Below, piece by piece: positions 33,311 to 40,950 of a stretch of DNA of 43,047 nucleotides. Below the pieces are notes generated by a model. That model searched no databases, was not told where the DNA came from, and was given only the letters and a program-made list of their open reading frames with translations. The stretch covers positions 1-43,047 of the forward strand of contig NZ_MEEX01000035.1 of NCBI RefSeq assembly GCF_001724605.1, in the 5' to 3' direction. Position 1 is the stretch's first letter; each line of letters starts with the position of its first letter. Origin of the DNA: Phenylobacterium sp. SCN 70-31 (GTDB lineage Bacteria; Pseudomonadota; Alphaproteobacteria; Caulobacterales; Caulobacteraceae). The translations under genes and the position numbers were made by a program.

Positions 33311-33858
33311 TTGCGTGCCGCCCCTTTTGCTTCGGTCAGATAGTGGCCGCATCGCTCGATCTGCTTGAGCACGACCTCAGGAATGGCGTCGGGAGGTCCC
33401 TTGTAGGTCACCGACAAGCACCGGTGGTTCTCTCCCTCGACGATCAAATCCATCTCTATGGTGTCGCCCACCTCGAAGCCGGGCAGGAGCTCTGCCACTT
33501 TGTCCGAGAGGAGATTGACCAGCAGCGGGACCAGGACAAAGCCGATCAATAGCTTGGGGAGCCGCCATTCACGCGAATGCAGCACCAGCTCGGCGTAGTC
33601 CTCCGGACGGGTCGGGATGGCGATCGTCAGGTCGGGACCGAAAGCCTCGCGCAGCATTTGCACGAACTCCGGCGCGGCGGTCGGATAATGAATCTTGTCG
33701 CCCTCGGCGTCCTCCCAGGGCAACACTACGATCGGCGCCGCGGCGACCGCGCCGCGCCGGTGCTGGTCGACCCAACTTCTGGAGAGCCAATAGGCGCGAT
33801 CGCGTCCGGTCTCGGCGACGCGGGCTTCCATAAAGGTCTCGACGAGCTTTTCTTCCAT
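33307..33858 (-). CDS. unknown protein with one membrane-like helix
   Basis: The 183-residue protein MEEKLVETFMEARVAETGRD has a soluble N-terminal part (APIVVLPWEDAEGDKIHYP), then a hydrophobic stretch LPKLLIGFVLVPLLVNLLSD around 120-139 that could span the membrane. A C-terminal beta-rich part follows (GDTIEMDLIVEGENHRCLSV, YKGPPDAIPEVVLKQIERCG). No family recognised. It is first in the operon and coupled by a 4-base overlap to the SEC-C gene. Confidence 0.55.
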   Translation of the reverse strand: MEEKLVETFMEARVAETGRDRAYWLSRSWVDQHRRGAVAAAPIVVLPWEDAEGDKIHYPTAAPEFVQMLREAFGPDLTIAIPTRPEDYAELVLHSREWRLPKLLIGFVLVPLLVNLLSDKVAELLPGFEVGDTIEMDLIVEGENHRCLSVTYKGPPDAIPEVVLKQIERCGHYLTEAKGAARK

Positions 33859-33953
33859 GCCTCGACCTTAGCGTGAGTCCTGATCGCCAGACGTTGGATG
33901 GTGCCTTCGCACGAGCGTCGCCGCTCGACTTCGTGGCGATGGCCAGACGGAGG

Positions 33954-34205
33954 TCAGCGGCCCCGATTGCGCCGCTGCGTCAGAGCCGATGCCGCAGCCC
34001 GCTTCTGTGCCGCTGAGGCGCTCGGATTGCTCAACACCTTGCCGGCGGCGCTCGCGGCGGCCCGGCTTGTCTCCTCGAGCTGGCTGGCGCGCTGCGTAAG
34101 GGTGGAGGCCGCTGCGCTCTTCGCGGCGGCGGACGCCTTTGGATCACGCAGAACTTTGCCGGCGGCGCTTGCCGCGGCTTTGCCGGACGCTTCTCGATTT
34201 CCCAT
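33954..34205 (-). CDS. two-repeat Ala-rich small protein
   Basis: The 83-residue protein consists of two imperfect repeats of about 32 residues: AAASAAGKVLRDPKASAAAK + SAAASTLTQR, and AAASAAGKVLSNPSASAAQK + RAAASALTQR, followed by a basic end NRGR. The DNA repeats are similar too, so it is a recent internal duplication. Sequences of this sort occur in alphaproteobacteria as small basic proteins of unknown role. It is the last gene before the tRNA scar. Confidence 0.6.
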   Translation of the reverse strand: MGNREASGKAAASAAGKVLRDPKASAAAKSAAASTLTQRASQLEETSRAAASAAGKVLSNPSASAAQKRAAASALTQRRNRGR

Positions 34206-34536
34206 GAGGTGCCCCCCTGGTCCAAAACAGGAACATGGAGTTGCCGCGGTGCAGGTTCAAGTCTCTACTGAACCAGGCGTACCACGTGGAGGCGCGGGTA
34301 GCGCCGGGCTGCTGCGGCCCAGTGATAGGCGCGTCCGGAATGCTGCGACCATGCCGGCGTTGGTGCGAAGCTGACGCCCCCTTTGCTCTGGCTGTCCGCG
34401 ATTCTGCTGCTGACGTACCCCTTCGGCCCCCAAGGACCACGGCAGCTCACCCTGTGGGGTGGCTGGACTTGCACACTGCGTTACACAGCTTACGGCCACG
34501 GGTGGAAAATGCTAAGAAGATCAGATATATGGTTCA
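34206..34536. other. element end region without supported gene
   Basis: These 331 bases between the repeat protein and the tRNA-Leu fragment contain no supported gene. Reading frames here lack recognisable protein character. AT content rises just before the junction (about 34505-34530, GGAAAATGCTAAGAAGATCA), as is common near recombinase arm sites. Confidence 0.4.
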
Positions 34537-34600
34537 GGTGCGCCGGACTCAAAATCCGGTCCCGAAAGGGGTGTCGGTTCGATCCCGACCGGGGGCACCA
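34537..34600 (+). other. 3' fragment of tRNA-Leu(CAA): right attachment site scar
   Basis: The anticodon arm CCGGA-CTCAAAA-TCCGG (34543-34559, anticodon CAA at 34550-34552), the long variable arm, the T arm GTCGG-TTCGATC-CCGAC (34573-34589) and the acceptor 3' strand CGGGGGC with ACCA (34590-34600) are all present and well paired. The matching 5' acceptor strand GCCCCCG and a proper D arm are missing upstream. This is the normal result of integration into a tRNA 3' end, with the repeat left at the far side. It marks the right edge of the element. Confidence 0.8.
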
Positions 34601-34758
34601 TCTTTGCAAGCCTGTTCCGAGCGACGGCTCCGTCGGATGTCCGAGCCTGGAGGGCGCGCCATTCGCCCGCTTGGCGCGTATTGAAGGGCGTCTTGCCCGG
34701 ACCGGGCCTCAAAATTCCCGGCGTCCTGTTCGCCGAAGAAGGCTTCACCGCGGCGGGT

Positions 34759-34786
34759 GCGGCGTCCCGGCCGGTTGGGACGCCGC
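34759..34786 (-). terminator. 10-bp hairpin after the sulfatase operon
   Basis: GCGGCGTCCC (34759-34768) pairs exactly with GGGACGCCGC (34777-34786) across 8 bases, about 60 bases beyond the sulfatase stop. It probably ends the long minus-strand operon and insulates it from the element; no U-run. The rest of 34601-34845 holds no gene. Confidence 0.55.
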
Positions 34787-34845
34787 CGCGCAACCGCCCG
34801 ATTCGTGGCGAGGCGCGGCGGCGGGCCGGACTTTCAGGTCGGGTG

Positions 34846-36312
34846 TCAGATCGGAAGCTTGAACGGTGTCCCGCAGACGTCCTGGTCGCGGGGCGGCCGC
34901 GATGGCCAGCGCGGGTCCTGCATGTCCTTGGCCCAGCGATCGAAGGCGGCCTCGAGTTCGCGGAGCTTGTCCGGGCGGCTCGCCGCGAGGTTCGTCGTCT
35001 CGTTCAGGTCGTCCTTGAGATTGAAGAGAAGGGTGTATTGCCCGTCCAGGCTCTTCCACAGCTTCCAGTCGCCGATCCGGATGGACGCCAGGGGGCGCCG
35101 TCGCCAGGCCAGGAGGTCGTGCGGGGGGCCGGCCTTTTCGCCCGTGAGATGGGGGGTGAGATCGACGCCGTCGTAGACGCGGTCCTTCGGCAGGGTCCCG
35201 CCGGCCGCGGCCAGGGCGGTCGGGAAGATGTCGAGGCTCGAGACGATCTCGCGGTTGACCTGGCCGGGCTTCAGCTTCGCCGGCCAGCGGACCATCATCG
35301 GCGCCCGGACGCCGCCTTCGTAGTGGCTGAGCTTGCCGCCCCTGAGAGGCTCGCACGAGCAGAGCCCGGGTATGTAGGAGGCGCAGCCGTTGTCGGTGAG
35401 GAAGAAGACGATGGTGTTGTCGGCTTCCCCCGACGCATCGACCGCCTTCAGGACCTCGCCGACCATGTCGTCCAGGGCGGAGATCATCGCGGCGTAGACC
35501 CTGGCGTGCTCGTCGGCGATCTGCGGAAAGCGCTCGTAGTACTTCCGGGTGACCATCAGGGGCGTGTGCGGCGCGTTGGGGGTCAGCATGAGGAAGTAGG
35601 GCCGGTCGCTGCGCGCGGCGCGCGTCACGTACTCGGCCGCGCGACGGCCGAAGTAGTCGGTGAGGTACTCGTCCTCGTTGTGGACCACGGTCCTCGCGGG
35701 CCCTTCGATGATCTGGCTCTGCGGCGTCCGGCGCGGCAGCGCCACGTCGGCCGTGGGCGCATAGTGGAGGTCGGGCGCGTCCAGGCGCATGTAGGCGGTG
35801 TCGCCGGTGAGGAATCCGACGAACGTCTGATAGCCCCGGTTGGTCGGGTAGTAGGCGTCGTTGCTGCCCAGATGCCACTTGCCGATGAGGGCGGTCTGGT
35901 AGCCCTGTCGCCCCAGGGCCTCGCCCATGGTCAGTTCGTCGGGCGGCAGGCCGAGGTTCTCCTCCACGTCGCGCTGCGGCGGGCCGTTGTTGTATTCGTA
36001 GCCGAAACGACCCTGGTACCGGCCGGTCTGGATTCCGGCGCGGGACGGCCCGCAGACCGGAGCTGAGACATAGCCGTCGGTGAACCGGACGCCTTCCAGT
36101 CCGATGCGGTCGATGTTCGGCGTGCTGATGCGCTTGGCGCCATAAGCGCTGATGTCGGCGTACCCGAGATCGTCGGCCACGATGACGATGACATTGGGCG
36201 CCTTGCCCGCCTTGGCCGCGCGCGGCGTCTTGGCGACGGCCGCCTGGTGAGGCGCGGAGAAGGTCGTAAAGCCCAGGGCGAGGGCGGTGACGAGGGCTAT
36301 GACACGTTTCAT
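34846..36312 (-). CDS. type I (formylglycine) sulfatase, exported
   Basis: The 488-residue enzyme has a signal peptide (MKRVIALVTALALGFTTFSA), metal-binding Asp47-Asp48 in VIVIVADDLGYADIS, and the sulfatase signature CGPSR at 87-91, followed by AGIQTGRYQ. Cys87 is the residue oxidised to formylglycine. GKWHLG and LTDNG are also present. It hydrolyses sulfate esters in the periplasm; the substrate cannot be told from sequence. Its ATG overlaps the stop of the FGE gene (ATGA), so enzyme and activator are co-made. Last gene of the operon. Confidence 0.93.
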   Translation of the reverse strand: MKRVIALVTALALGFTTFSAPHQAAVAKTPRAAKAGKAPNVIVIVADDLGYADISAYGAKRISTPNIDRIGLEGVRFTDGYVSAPVCGPSRAGIQTGRYQGRFGYEYNNGPPQRDVEENLGLPPDELTMGEALGRQGYQTALIGKWHLGSNDAYYPTNRGYQTFVGFLTGDTAYMRLDAPDLHYAPTADVALPRRTPQSQIIEGPARTVVHNEDEYLTDYFGRRAAEYVTRAARSDRPYFLMLTPNAPHTPLMVTRKYYERFPQIADEHARVYAAMISALDDMVGEVLKAVDASGEADNTIVFFLTDNGCASYIPGLCSCEPLRGGKLSHYEGGVRAPMMVRWPAKLKPGQVNREIVSSLDIFPTALAAAGGTLPKDRVYDGVDLTPHLTGEKAGPPHDLLAWRRRPLASIRIGDWKLWKSLDGQYTLLFNLKDDLNETTNLAASRPDKLRELEAAFDRWAKDMQDPRWPSRPPRDQDVCGTPFKLPI

Positions 36313-37313
36313 GAAACCTCCTGAGCGCGGGCGGTCTGGGCCGTGCGGCCTGGAACGGGGTTGGGGGTGAACAGGCGTCCCGCCCGCGCCGGCGGGCGGT
36401 CGTCGCCGGACGCGCAGCGGAAGCCCACGTGCATCAGCGAGGTGTCGGGCGTGGCGCGGCCCCGGGCCGTGACCCTGAAGCCCTGGCAGAAGGAGGGATC
36501 GCAGAGGAAGGATCCGCCGCGCTGGACCCGCTCGACGCCCTTGGCGTTGCGCGCGCCGTAGGGGACGTACCAGGACGCCGTCCATTCCCAGACGTTGCCG
36601 GCCATGTCGGTCAGGCCCGAGGGCGCGGCCCCGAAGGCCCCGACGGGCGAGGCGCCGCGATAGCCGTCCTGCCCTTCGTCGAGGAGGGGAAAGAGCCCCT
36701 GCCAGACGTTGGCCCGCCAGCGCCCGTCCAGGCTCATGGGATCGCCGGCGCGGAAGACATGTCCGTCCGGCGTCTGTCCGAGGCGCGCCGCGCGTTCCCA
36801 CTCGAACTCGGTGGGAAGCCGCAGGCCGTAGGCGGCGCAGAAGGCCTCCGCGTCGCGCCAGCTGACCTGGGTGACGGGATGGTCGTCGGCGGCCTTTGGG
36901 CCGGACCGACCGTAGGGGCGGCGCCAGTCCGCGCCGGGCTCCAGGACCCAGCCCCCGGACGCCTTGTCGAGTACGGCGCCGCCTCCGAGACGCTCGGCGT
37001 CGGTCACATGTCCGCTCGCGGCCACGAACGCCCGGAACTGGGCGACGGTCACCGGCGTGCGGTCGAGGAGGAACGCGGCGATCCGGCGGGTCGTCTGGGG
37101 ACGTTCGTCGGGCGGCGCCTGGTCGTCCCCGATCTGCACGGTGGCGGCCGCGATCCGGATCATCGCCGCATCCCGCGCAGGCGCGACGCCCTGGCGGTCG
37201 GGCAGGGGCGCGCAGGCGGTGGCGATCCCGGCGGCCAGAAGAAGGCCCGCCGGGATCGCTCGACGGCGGGCCGGTCGGCGGGGGAAGGCCTTTGGAGGTG
37301 TCTGACCGGGCAT
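36309..37313 (-). CDS. formylglycine-generating enzyme (SUMF1 family), lipoprotein-like
   Basis: The 334-residue protein has the FGE fold and its two active Cys: Cys271 and Cys276 in GGSFLCDPSFCQGFRV, plus LPTEFEWERAAR and DMAGNVWEWTASW. These oxidise the sulfatase Cys to formylglycine. It begins with an Arg-rich segment, then a hydrophobic stretch ending IATAC (Cys34), which looks like a lipoprotein signal. That suggests a membrane-anchored periplasmic enzyme, unusual because activation is often cytoplasmic. ATG 37313 is chosen; an earlier start adds 17 unlike residues. Confidence 0.88.
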   Translation of the reverse strand: MPGQTPPKAFPRRPARRRAIPAGLLLAAGIATACAPLPDRQGVAPARDAAMIRIAAATVQIGDDQAPPDERPQTTRRIAAFLLDRTPVTVAQFRAFVAASGHVTDAERLGGGAVLDKASGGWVLEPGADWRRPYGRSGPKAADDHPVTQVSWRDAEAFCAAYGLRLPTEFEWERAARLGQTPDGHVFRAGDPMSLDGRWRANVWQGLFPLLDEGQDGYRGASPVGAFGAAPSGLTDMAGNVWEWTASWYVPYGARNAKGVERVQRGGSFLCDPSFCQGFRVTARGRATPDTSLMHVGFRCASGDDRPPARAGRLFTPNPVPGRTAQTARAQEVS

Positions 37314-37339
37314 TCGGATGTCCTTCGATCGATCGAGGG

Positions 37340-38224
37340 CTAGCGGTATTCGGGCTCCCGCCACTCGGGCCAGAGGTCGGGAAGGCCGGCCGAGACTCGG
37401 TCGGGGAACGCCGGAGCCCGCTTGTCCAGGAAGGCGGCGATCCCCTCCTTGGCGTCATCCGAGGCCCCGCGAAGCCGCATGGATCGACTCTCGGCGCGGT
37501 GCGCCTCCATCGGGTGATCGGCGACCATGCCGCGCCAGACGAGCTGGCGGGTCACCGCCATGGAGACCGGCGCGGCGTTCTGTACGAACTCGGCCGCCAG
37601 CGCGCGGGCCGCGGGCAGCAGGTCTTCGGGCGCGTGCAGGGCCTGGACCAGTCCGCGGCGGTGGGCCTCCTCGGCCCCGAAGACCCGGCCGGAGTAGCCC
37701 CATTCCAGGGCCGTCGGCGGACCCACGAGACGGGGCAGGAACCATGAGGAACATGCCTCCAGCGCGATGCCGCGCCGGGCGAAGACGAAGCCGAACTTCG
37801 CCTCGCGCGAAGCCAGGCGGATGTCCATGGGCAGCTGCATGGTGGCGCCCACGCCCACCGCCGCGCCGTTGACCGCGGCGATCACCGGCTTGAGGCTCTC
37901 GAAGATGCGCAGGGACAGGCGGCCGCCGCCGTCGCGCGTGACGTCGCCCGTGTCGCCGGCGGCCCGGCGCTCGGCTTCGCGCGAGCCTTCCCCGAAGGTC
38001 GCCCCGCCCGATCCCAGGTCGGCGCCGGCGCAGAAGCCGCGCCCGGCCCCGGTGACGATCACCGCCTTCACGGCGTCGTCCGCGTCGGTGGCGTCGAAGG
38101 CCGCGATCATGTCCAGCATCATCTTCGGCGTGAAGGCGTTGAGCCGGTCCGGGCGGTTCAGGGTGATCGTGGCGATACCGTCGGCCACATCGTAGAGCAG
38201 GGTTTCGAATTCGGGTTGGGCCAT
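37340..38224 (-). CDS. enoyl-CoA hydratase/isomerase family protein
   Basis: The 294-residue protein has the crotonase pattern: ATITLNRPDRLNAFTPKMML, oxyanion hole GAGRGFCAGADLG, then PVIAAVNGAAVGVGATMQLP and FVFARRGIALEACSSWFLPR with the acid Glu. It would hydrate or isomerise an enoyl-CoA in beta-oxidation. It lies 18 bases after the alkyl sulfatase gene and 26 before FGE, in the same operon, so the likely substrate is the CoA ester derived from the desulfated compound (inference). Confidence 0.9.
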   Translation of the reverse strand: MAQPEFETLLYDVADGIATITLNRPDRLNAFTPKMMLDMIAAFDATDADDAVKAVIVTGAGRGFCAGADLGSGGATFGEGSREAERRAAGDTGDVTRDGGGRLSLRIFESLKPVIAAVNGAAVGVGATMQLPMDIRLASREAKFGFVFARRGIALEACSSWFLPRLVGPPTALEWGYSGRVFGAEEAHRRGLVQALHAPEDLLPAARALAAEFVQNAAPVSMAVTRQLVWRGMVADHPMEAHRAESRSMRLRGASDDAKEGIAAFLDKRAPAFPDRVSAGLPDLWPEWREPEYR

Positions 38225-38242
38225 GGGCGCCGTCTCCTTTGG

Positions 38243-40105
38243 TCAGGGCGCTGAGATTTCGAACCAGAGGTCGAAGCGGTCGAGCAGCGCGACGAGGCGG
38301 GCGAGGGCCGTGGCGCCATCGCCCGCGAGTCCGAGGTCGGCGACGGTCCTGGCGCCGGTGACGAGGTCCACGAGATCGGTCCGCTGGAGCGCTACGCCGG
38401 GGCCGCCGTCGCCGCGCCGGTGATGGAGGACCGCGTTTTCGATCCGCACGGCGAACTGCTCACCCGTGTCGGTGAAGGCGATCGTGAGGCGCAGCGTCTC
38501 GTCGCCCGCGGCCTCGCCGTTCAGGCGGACCGACAGGGCGTCGAGCAGACTGTCGCCCGGAAGCGTCCGCAACTGGTTGGCCGAGGCCTGGCGTGGGCTG
38601 TCGGATTTCGGCCGGGGCCGGCGAAGCTCCTGGGCGCCGGTGAGGTAGAAATCCCGCCAGGGTCCGGATTCGGCCTGATACCCCATCTGCTCCAGCGCAT
38701 CGGCCTGCAGCGCGCGCGCTTCGGCGTGGGCCGGGTCCGAGAAGACGAGATGGCCGACGATTTCCGCCGTCCATCGGTAGTCGCCGGCGTCGTAGGCGCG
38801 CCGGCCCTCGGCGAGGACGCGGTCCGCGCCGCCCATGGCCTCCACGTAGCGGCGGCCGGCGGCCTCGGGCGGATGCCGGTTCAGGTTGGCGGGATTGCCG
38901 TCGAACCAGCCCAGGTACTTCTGGTACACGGCCTTGGCGTTGTGGCTGAGCGTCCCGTAGTAGCTGCGGGTGTACCACTCCGCCTCGAGGCTGGGCGGCA
39001 GCCGCAGGACCTCGGCGATCTCGGCGCCGGTCATCCCGTGGTTGGCCATCCGCAGCGTCTGGTCGTGGATGTACTTGTAGAGGTCGCGCTGCTTGGCGAG
39101 GAAGCCGCGGATCGACGCCTCGTCCCAGCGGGGCCAGTGGTGGCTGGCGAACATCACGTCCGTGGCGCCGGCGAACAGGTCGAGCGCCTCGTCGATGTAG
39201 AACGCCCAGGCCTTGGCGTCCCGCACCTGGGCGCCCCTCGGGGTGTACAGGTTGTGCAGGTGACAGGTGCAGTTCTCGGCCATGCACAGCGCGCGGAACT
39301 TCGGAAAGTGGAAGTTCATCTCCGCCGGGGCCTCGGTGTCGGGCGTCACCTGGAAGACGACCTCCACGCCATCGAGAGTCAGGCGCTGGCCCGTGTGGTC
39401 GATCGAGACGTTGGGCGGCGCCAGCGCCACCCGGCCGGTCGAGACGCCCTTGCCCAGGCCCGAGTCCACGTGGCCCCGCGGGTCCTTCGGCAGCAGGCCG
39501 CCGTACATGTAGGTCGCCCGCCGGCTCATCACGTTTCCGGCCAGCACGTTCTCGGCGACGGCCGCCTCCAGGAACCCTTTCGGCGCGACGATCGGAACGC
39601 CCCGCGCGATGTCGTCCGCGGACAGGACGCCCATCACCCCGCCGTAGTGGTCGACGTGGCTGTGCGTATAGATGACCGCTGTGACCGGCCGGTCCCGGAC
39701 CTGCCGCCGCAAGAGGTCGAGCGCGGCGGCGGCCGGCTGGGCCGAGGTCAGCGGGTCGATGACGATCCAGCCCTCGCGTCCCTCGATGAACGTGACGTTC
39801 GAGATGTCGAAGCCGCGCACCTGATAGACGCCGGGCGTCACCTCGAAGAGGCCGTGCAGCGCGTTCAGGCGCGCCTGCCGCCAGAGACTGGGATTGACGG
39901 TGTCCGGCCGTTCGCCGTCGAGGAAGGCGAACGGCGCCTGGCTCCAGGCGCCCGGGACTTCGGCGTCCGGAATACTGCCCAGGAAGCCCCGGCGCGCGAG
40001 CGCGAAGTCGGCGCCGTCGTCCGGCGGCAGGCGCCCGGCGGTGTCGGCGTGAGCCCGCCGCGTCGCCTCGGTGGCGTCGTTGCGAAGATCGTCGCTCACG
40101 CGCAT
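38243..40105 (-). CDS. metallo-beta-lactamase-fold alkyl sulfatase (SdsA1/BDS1 type)
   Basis: The 620-residue enzyme has the zinc motif THSHVDHYGG (His148, His150, Asp152, His153), then APAEMNFHFPKFRALCMAEN and LHNLYTPRGAQVRDAKAWAFYI, hallmarks of zinc alkyl sulfatases. The helical dimerisation domain and the SCP2-like C-terminal domain (about 490-620) follow. These hydrolyse primary or secondary alkyl sulfates. No signal peptide is seen, so it may act in the cytoplasm after uptake. ATG 40105 overlaps the SDR stop by one base (TGATG). An open frame extends far upstream but is an antisense shadow of the SDR and MFS genes. Confidence 0.92.
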   Translation of the reverse strand: MRVSDDLRNDATEATRRAHADTAGRLPPDDGADFALARRGFLGSIPDAEVPGAWSQAPFAFLDGERPDTVNPSLWRQARLNALHGLFEVTPGVYQVRGFDISNVTFIEGREGWIVIDPLTSAQPAAAALDLLRRQVRDRPVTAVIYTHSHVDHYGGVMGVLSADDIARGVPIVAPKGFLEAAVAENVLAGNVMSRRATYMYGGLLPKDPRGHVDSGLGKGVSTGRVALAPPNVSIDHTGQRLTLDGVEVVFQVTPDTEAPAEMNFHFPKFRALCMAENCTCHLHNLYTPRGAQVRDAKAWAFYIDEALDLFAGATDVMFASHHWPRWDEASIRGFLAKQRDLYKYIHDQTLRMANHGMTGAEIAEVLRLPPSLEAEWYTRSYYGTLSHNAKAVYQKYLGWFDGNPANLNRHPPEAAGRRYVEAMGGADRVLAEGRRAYDAGDYRWTAEIVGHLVFSDPAHAEARALQADALEQMGYQAESGPWRDFYLTGAQELRRPRPKSDSPRQASANQLRTLPGDSLLDALSVRLNGEAAGDETLRLTIAFTDTGEQFAVRIENAVLHHRRGDGGPGVALQRTDLVDLVTGARTVADLGLAGDGATALARLVALLDRFDLWFEISAP

Positions 40106-40893
40106 CACCGCGCCGTCGGGGGCGAGAGTCCGTCGCGCAGCCTGACCATGCCGCGGATCCACCGATCGTAGTCGCCGACCTTGCGCTGCATGTAGGTCAG
40201 CACCTGCGGATGGGGCAGGATCAGGAAGGTCTCCTGCGCGAGGCCGTCCACCACGAAGCCGGCCACGTCCTCGGGCGACATGACGCCGTCGACCGCCTGC
40301 GATCCGCGGGCGCCGCGGATCATCGGGGTGTCCACCGCCTGAGGGCAGAGGATCGAGACCCCGATGTTGTCGCGCTTGTGGGTGATCGCCAGCGCCTCGG
40401 CGAAGCCGACCGCCGCATGCTTGGTGGTGGCGTAGGCCGGGCTCCCCGGCTGGCTGAGAAGCCCTGCGGCGGAGACCGTGTGGAGGAAATGGCCGCCGCC
40501 CCGGGCGATCATGCCGGGGAGGGCGGCGCGGGCGGCGTAGACATGGGCCATGACATTGACCGTCCAGCCCAGCATCCAGGTCTCGTTGGACGCCGAGGTC
40601 GCATTGTCGAAGTCGGGATCGCGGACCGACACCCCGGCGTTGGAGCACATCAGGTCGATGCGCCCGAACCGGTCCTCGGCCAGCGCCACCATCCCTCGGA
40701 CCTGGGCTTCGTCGGCCACGTCCGCCTGGACGGCGACGCCGCCGACGGCCTTGGCCACCGCTTGGGCGGCGTCGCCGTCCCGGTCCGCGATCAGCAGCCC
40801 GACGGCGCCCTCCTTCCGGAAGCGCTCCGCCATGGCCTTGCCGATGCCGCCGCCGCCGCCGGTGATCACCGCGACCTTGCCGTCCAGTTTCAT
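40105..40893 (-). CDS. short-chain dehydrogenase/reductase
   Basis: The 262-residue protein has the SDR nucleotide motif TGGGGGIG near the N-terminus, Asp in LLIADRDGD, NAG in MCSNAGV, catalytic Ser in HTVSAAG and YATTK as the YxxxK pair. It is a classical SDR that would oxidise or reduce an alcohol/ketone, plausibly the alcohol released by the adjoining sulfatases (inference). It is coupled to the alkyl sulfatase by a one-base overlap. Confidence 0.92.
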   Translation of the reverse strand: MKLDGKVAVITGGGGGIGKAMAERFRKEGAVGLLIADRDGDAAQAVAKAVGGVAVQADVADEAQVRGMVALAEDRFGRIDLMCSNAGVSVRDPDFDNATSASNETWMLGWTVNVMAHVYAARAALPGMIARGGGHFLHTVSAAGLLSQPGSPAYATTKHAAVGFAEALAITHKRDNIGVSILCPQAVDTPMIRGARGSQAVDGVMSPEDVAGFVVDGLAQETFLILPHPQVLTYMQRKVGDYDRWIRGMVRLRDGLSPPTAR

Positions 40894-40950
40894 CTCGGTT
40901 CGTTCTCCCTGTTCTTGTTCGTCGTGGGGGGCGCTGTCGGCGCGCGCAGC

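Larger units (their letters stand above)
1..34600. mobile_element. right-hand part of an integrative conjugative/mobilizable element
   Basis: Seen: relaxase, coupling protein, TraC/TraD, ParB-like, ArdC, DUF736 and a tyrosine recombinase occur together with metal-resistance, toxin-antitoxin and putative defence genes. The block ends at a 3' fragment of tRNA-Leu(CAA) at about 34537-34600. Known: integrases often target tRNA 3' ends, leaving an intact tRNA at one end and a 3' repeat at the other. From the orientation of the fragment the element lies to its left. No second tRNA-Leu is visible, so the left end is outside the window. No trb mating-pair genes are in view, so self-transfer cannot be claimed. 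The region may be a composite of several elements. Confidence 0.65.

Noticed and set aside
34514..34600. Complete tRNA-Leu gene
   Set aside because: The 5' acceptor strand GCCCCCG and a normal D arm are absent, so only the 3' part is present.
34521..34793. Minus-strand frame ending PPVGIEPTPLSGPDFESGA
   Set aside because: This is the well-known spurious translation of a tRNA-Leu gene in antisense, not a protein.
34846..37458. An 870-residue sulfatase
   Set aside because: The real start is ATG 36312 with a signal peptide; upstream is a shadow of the FGE gene, whose Cys motif lies in another frame.
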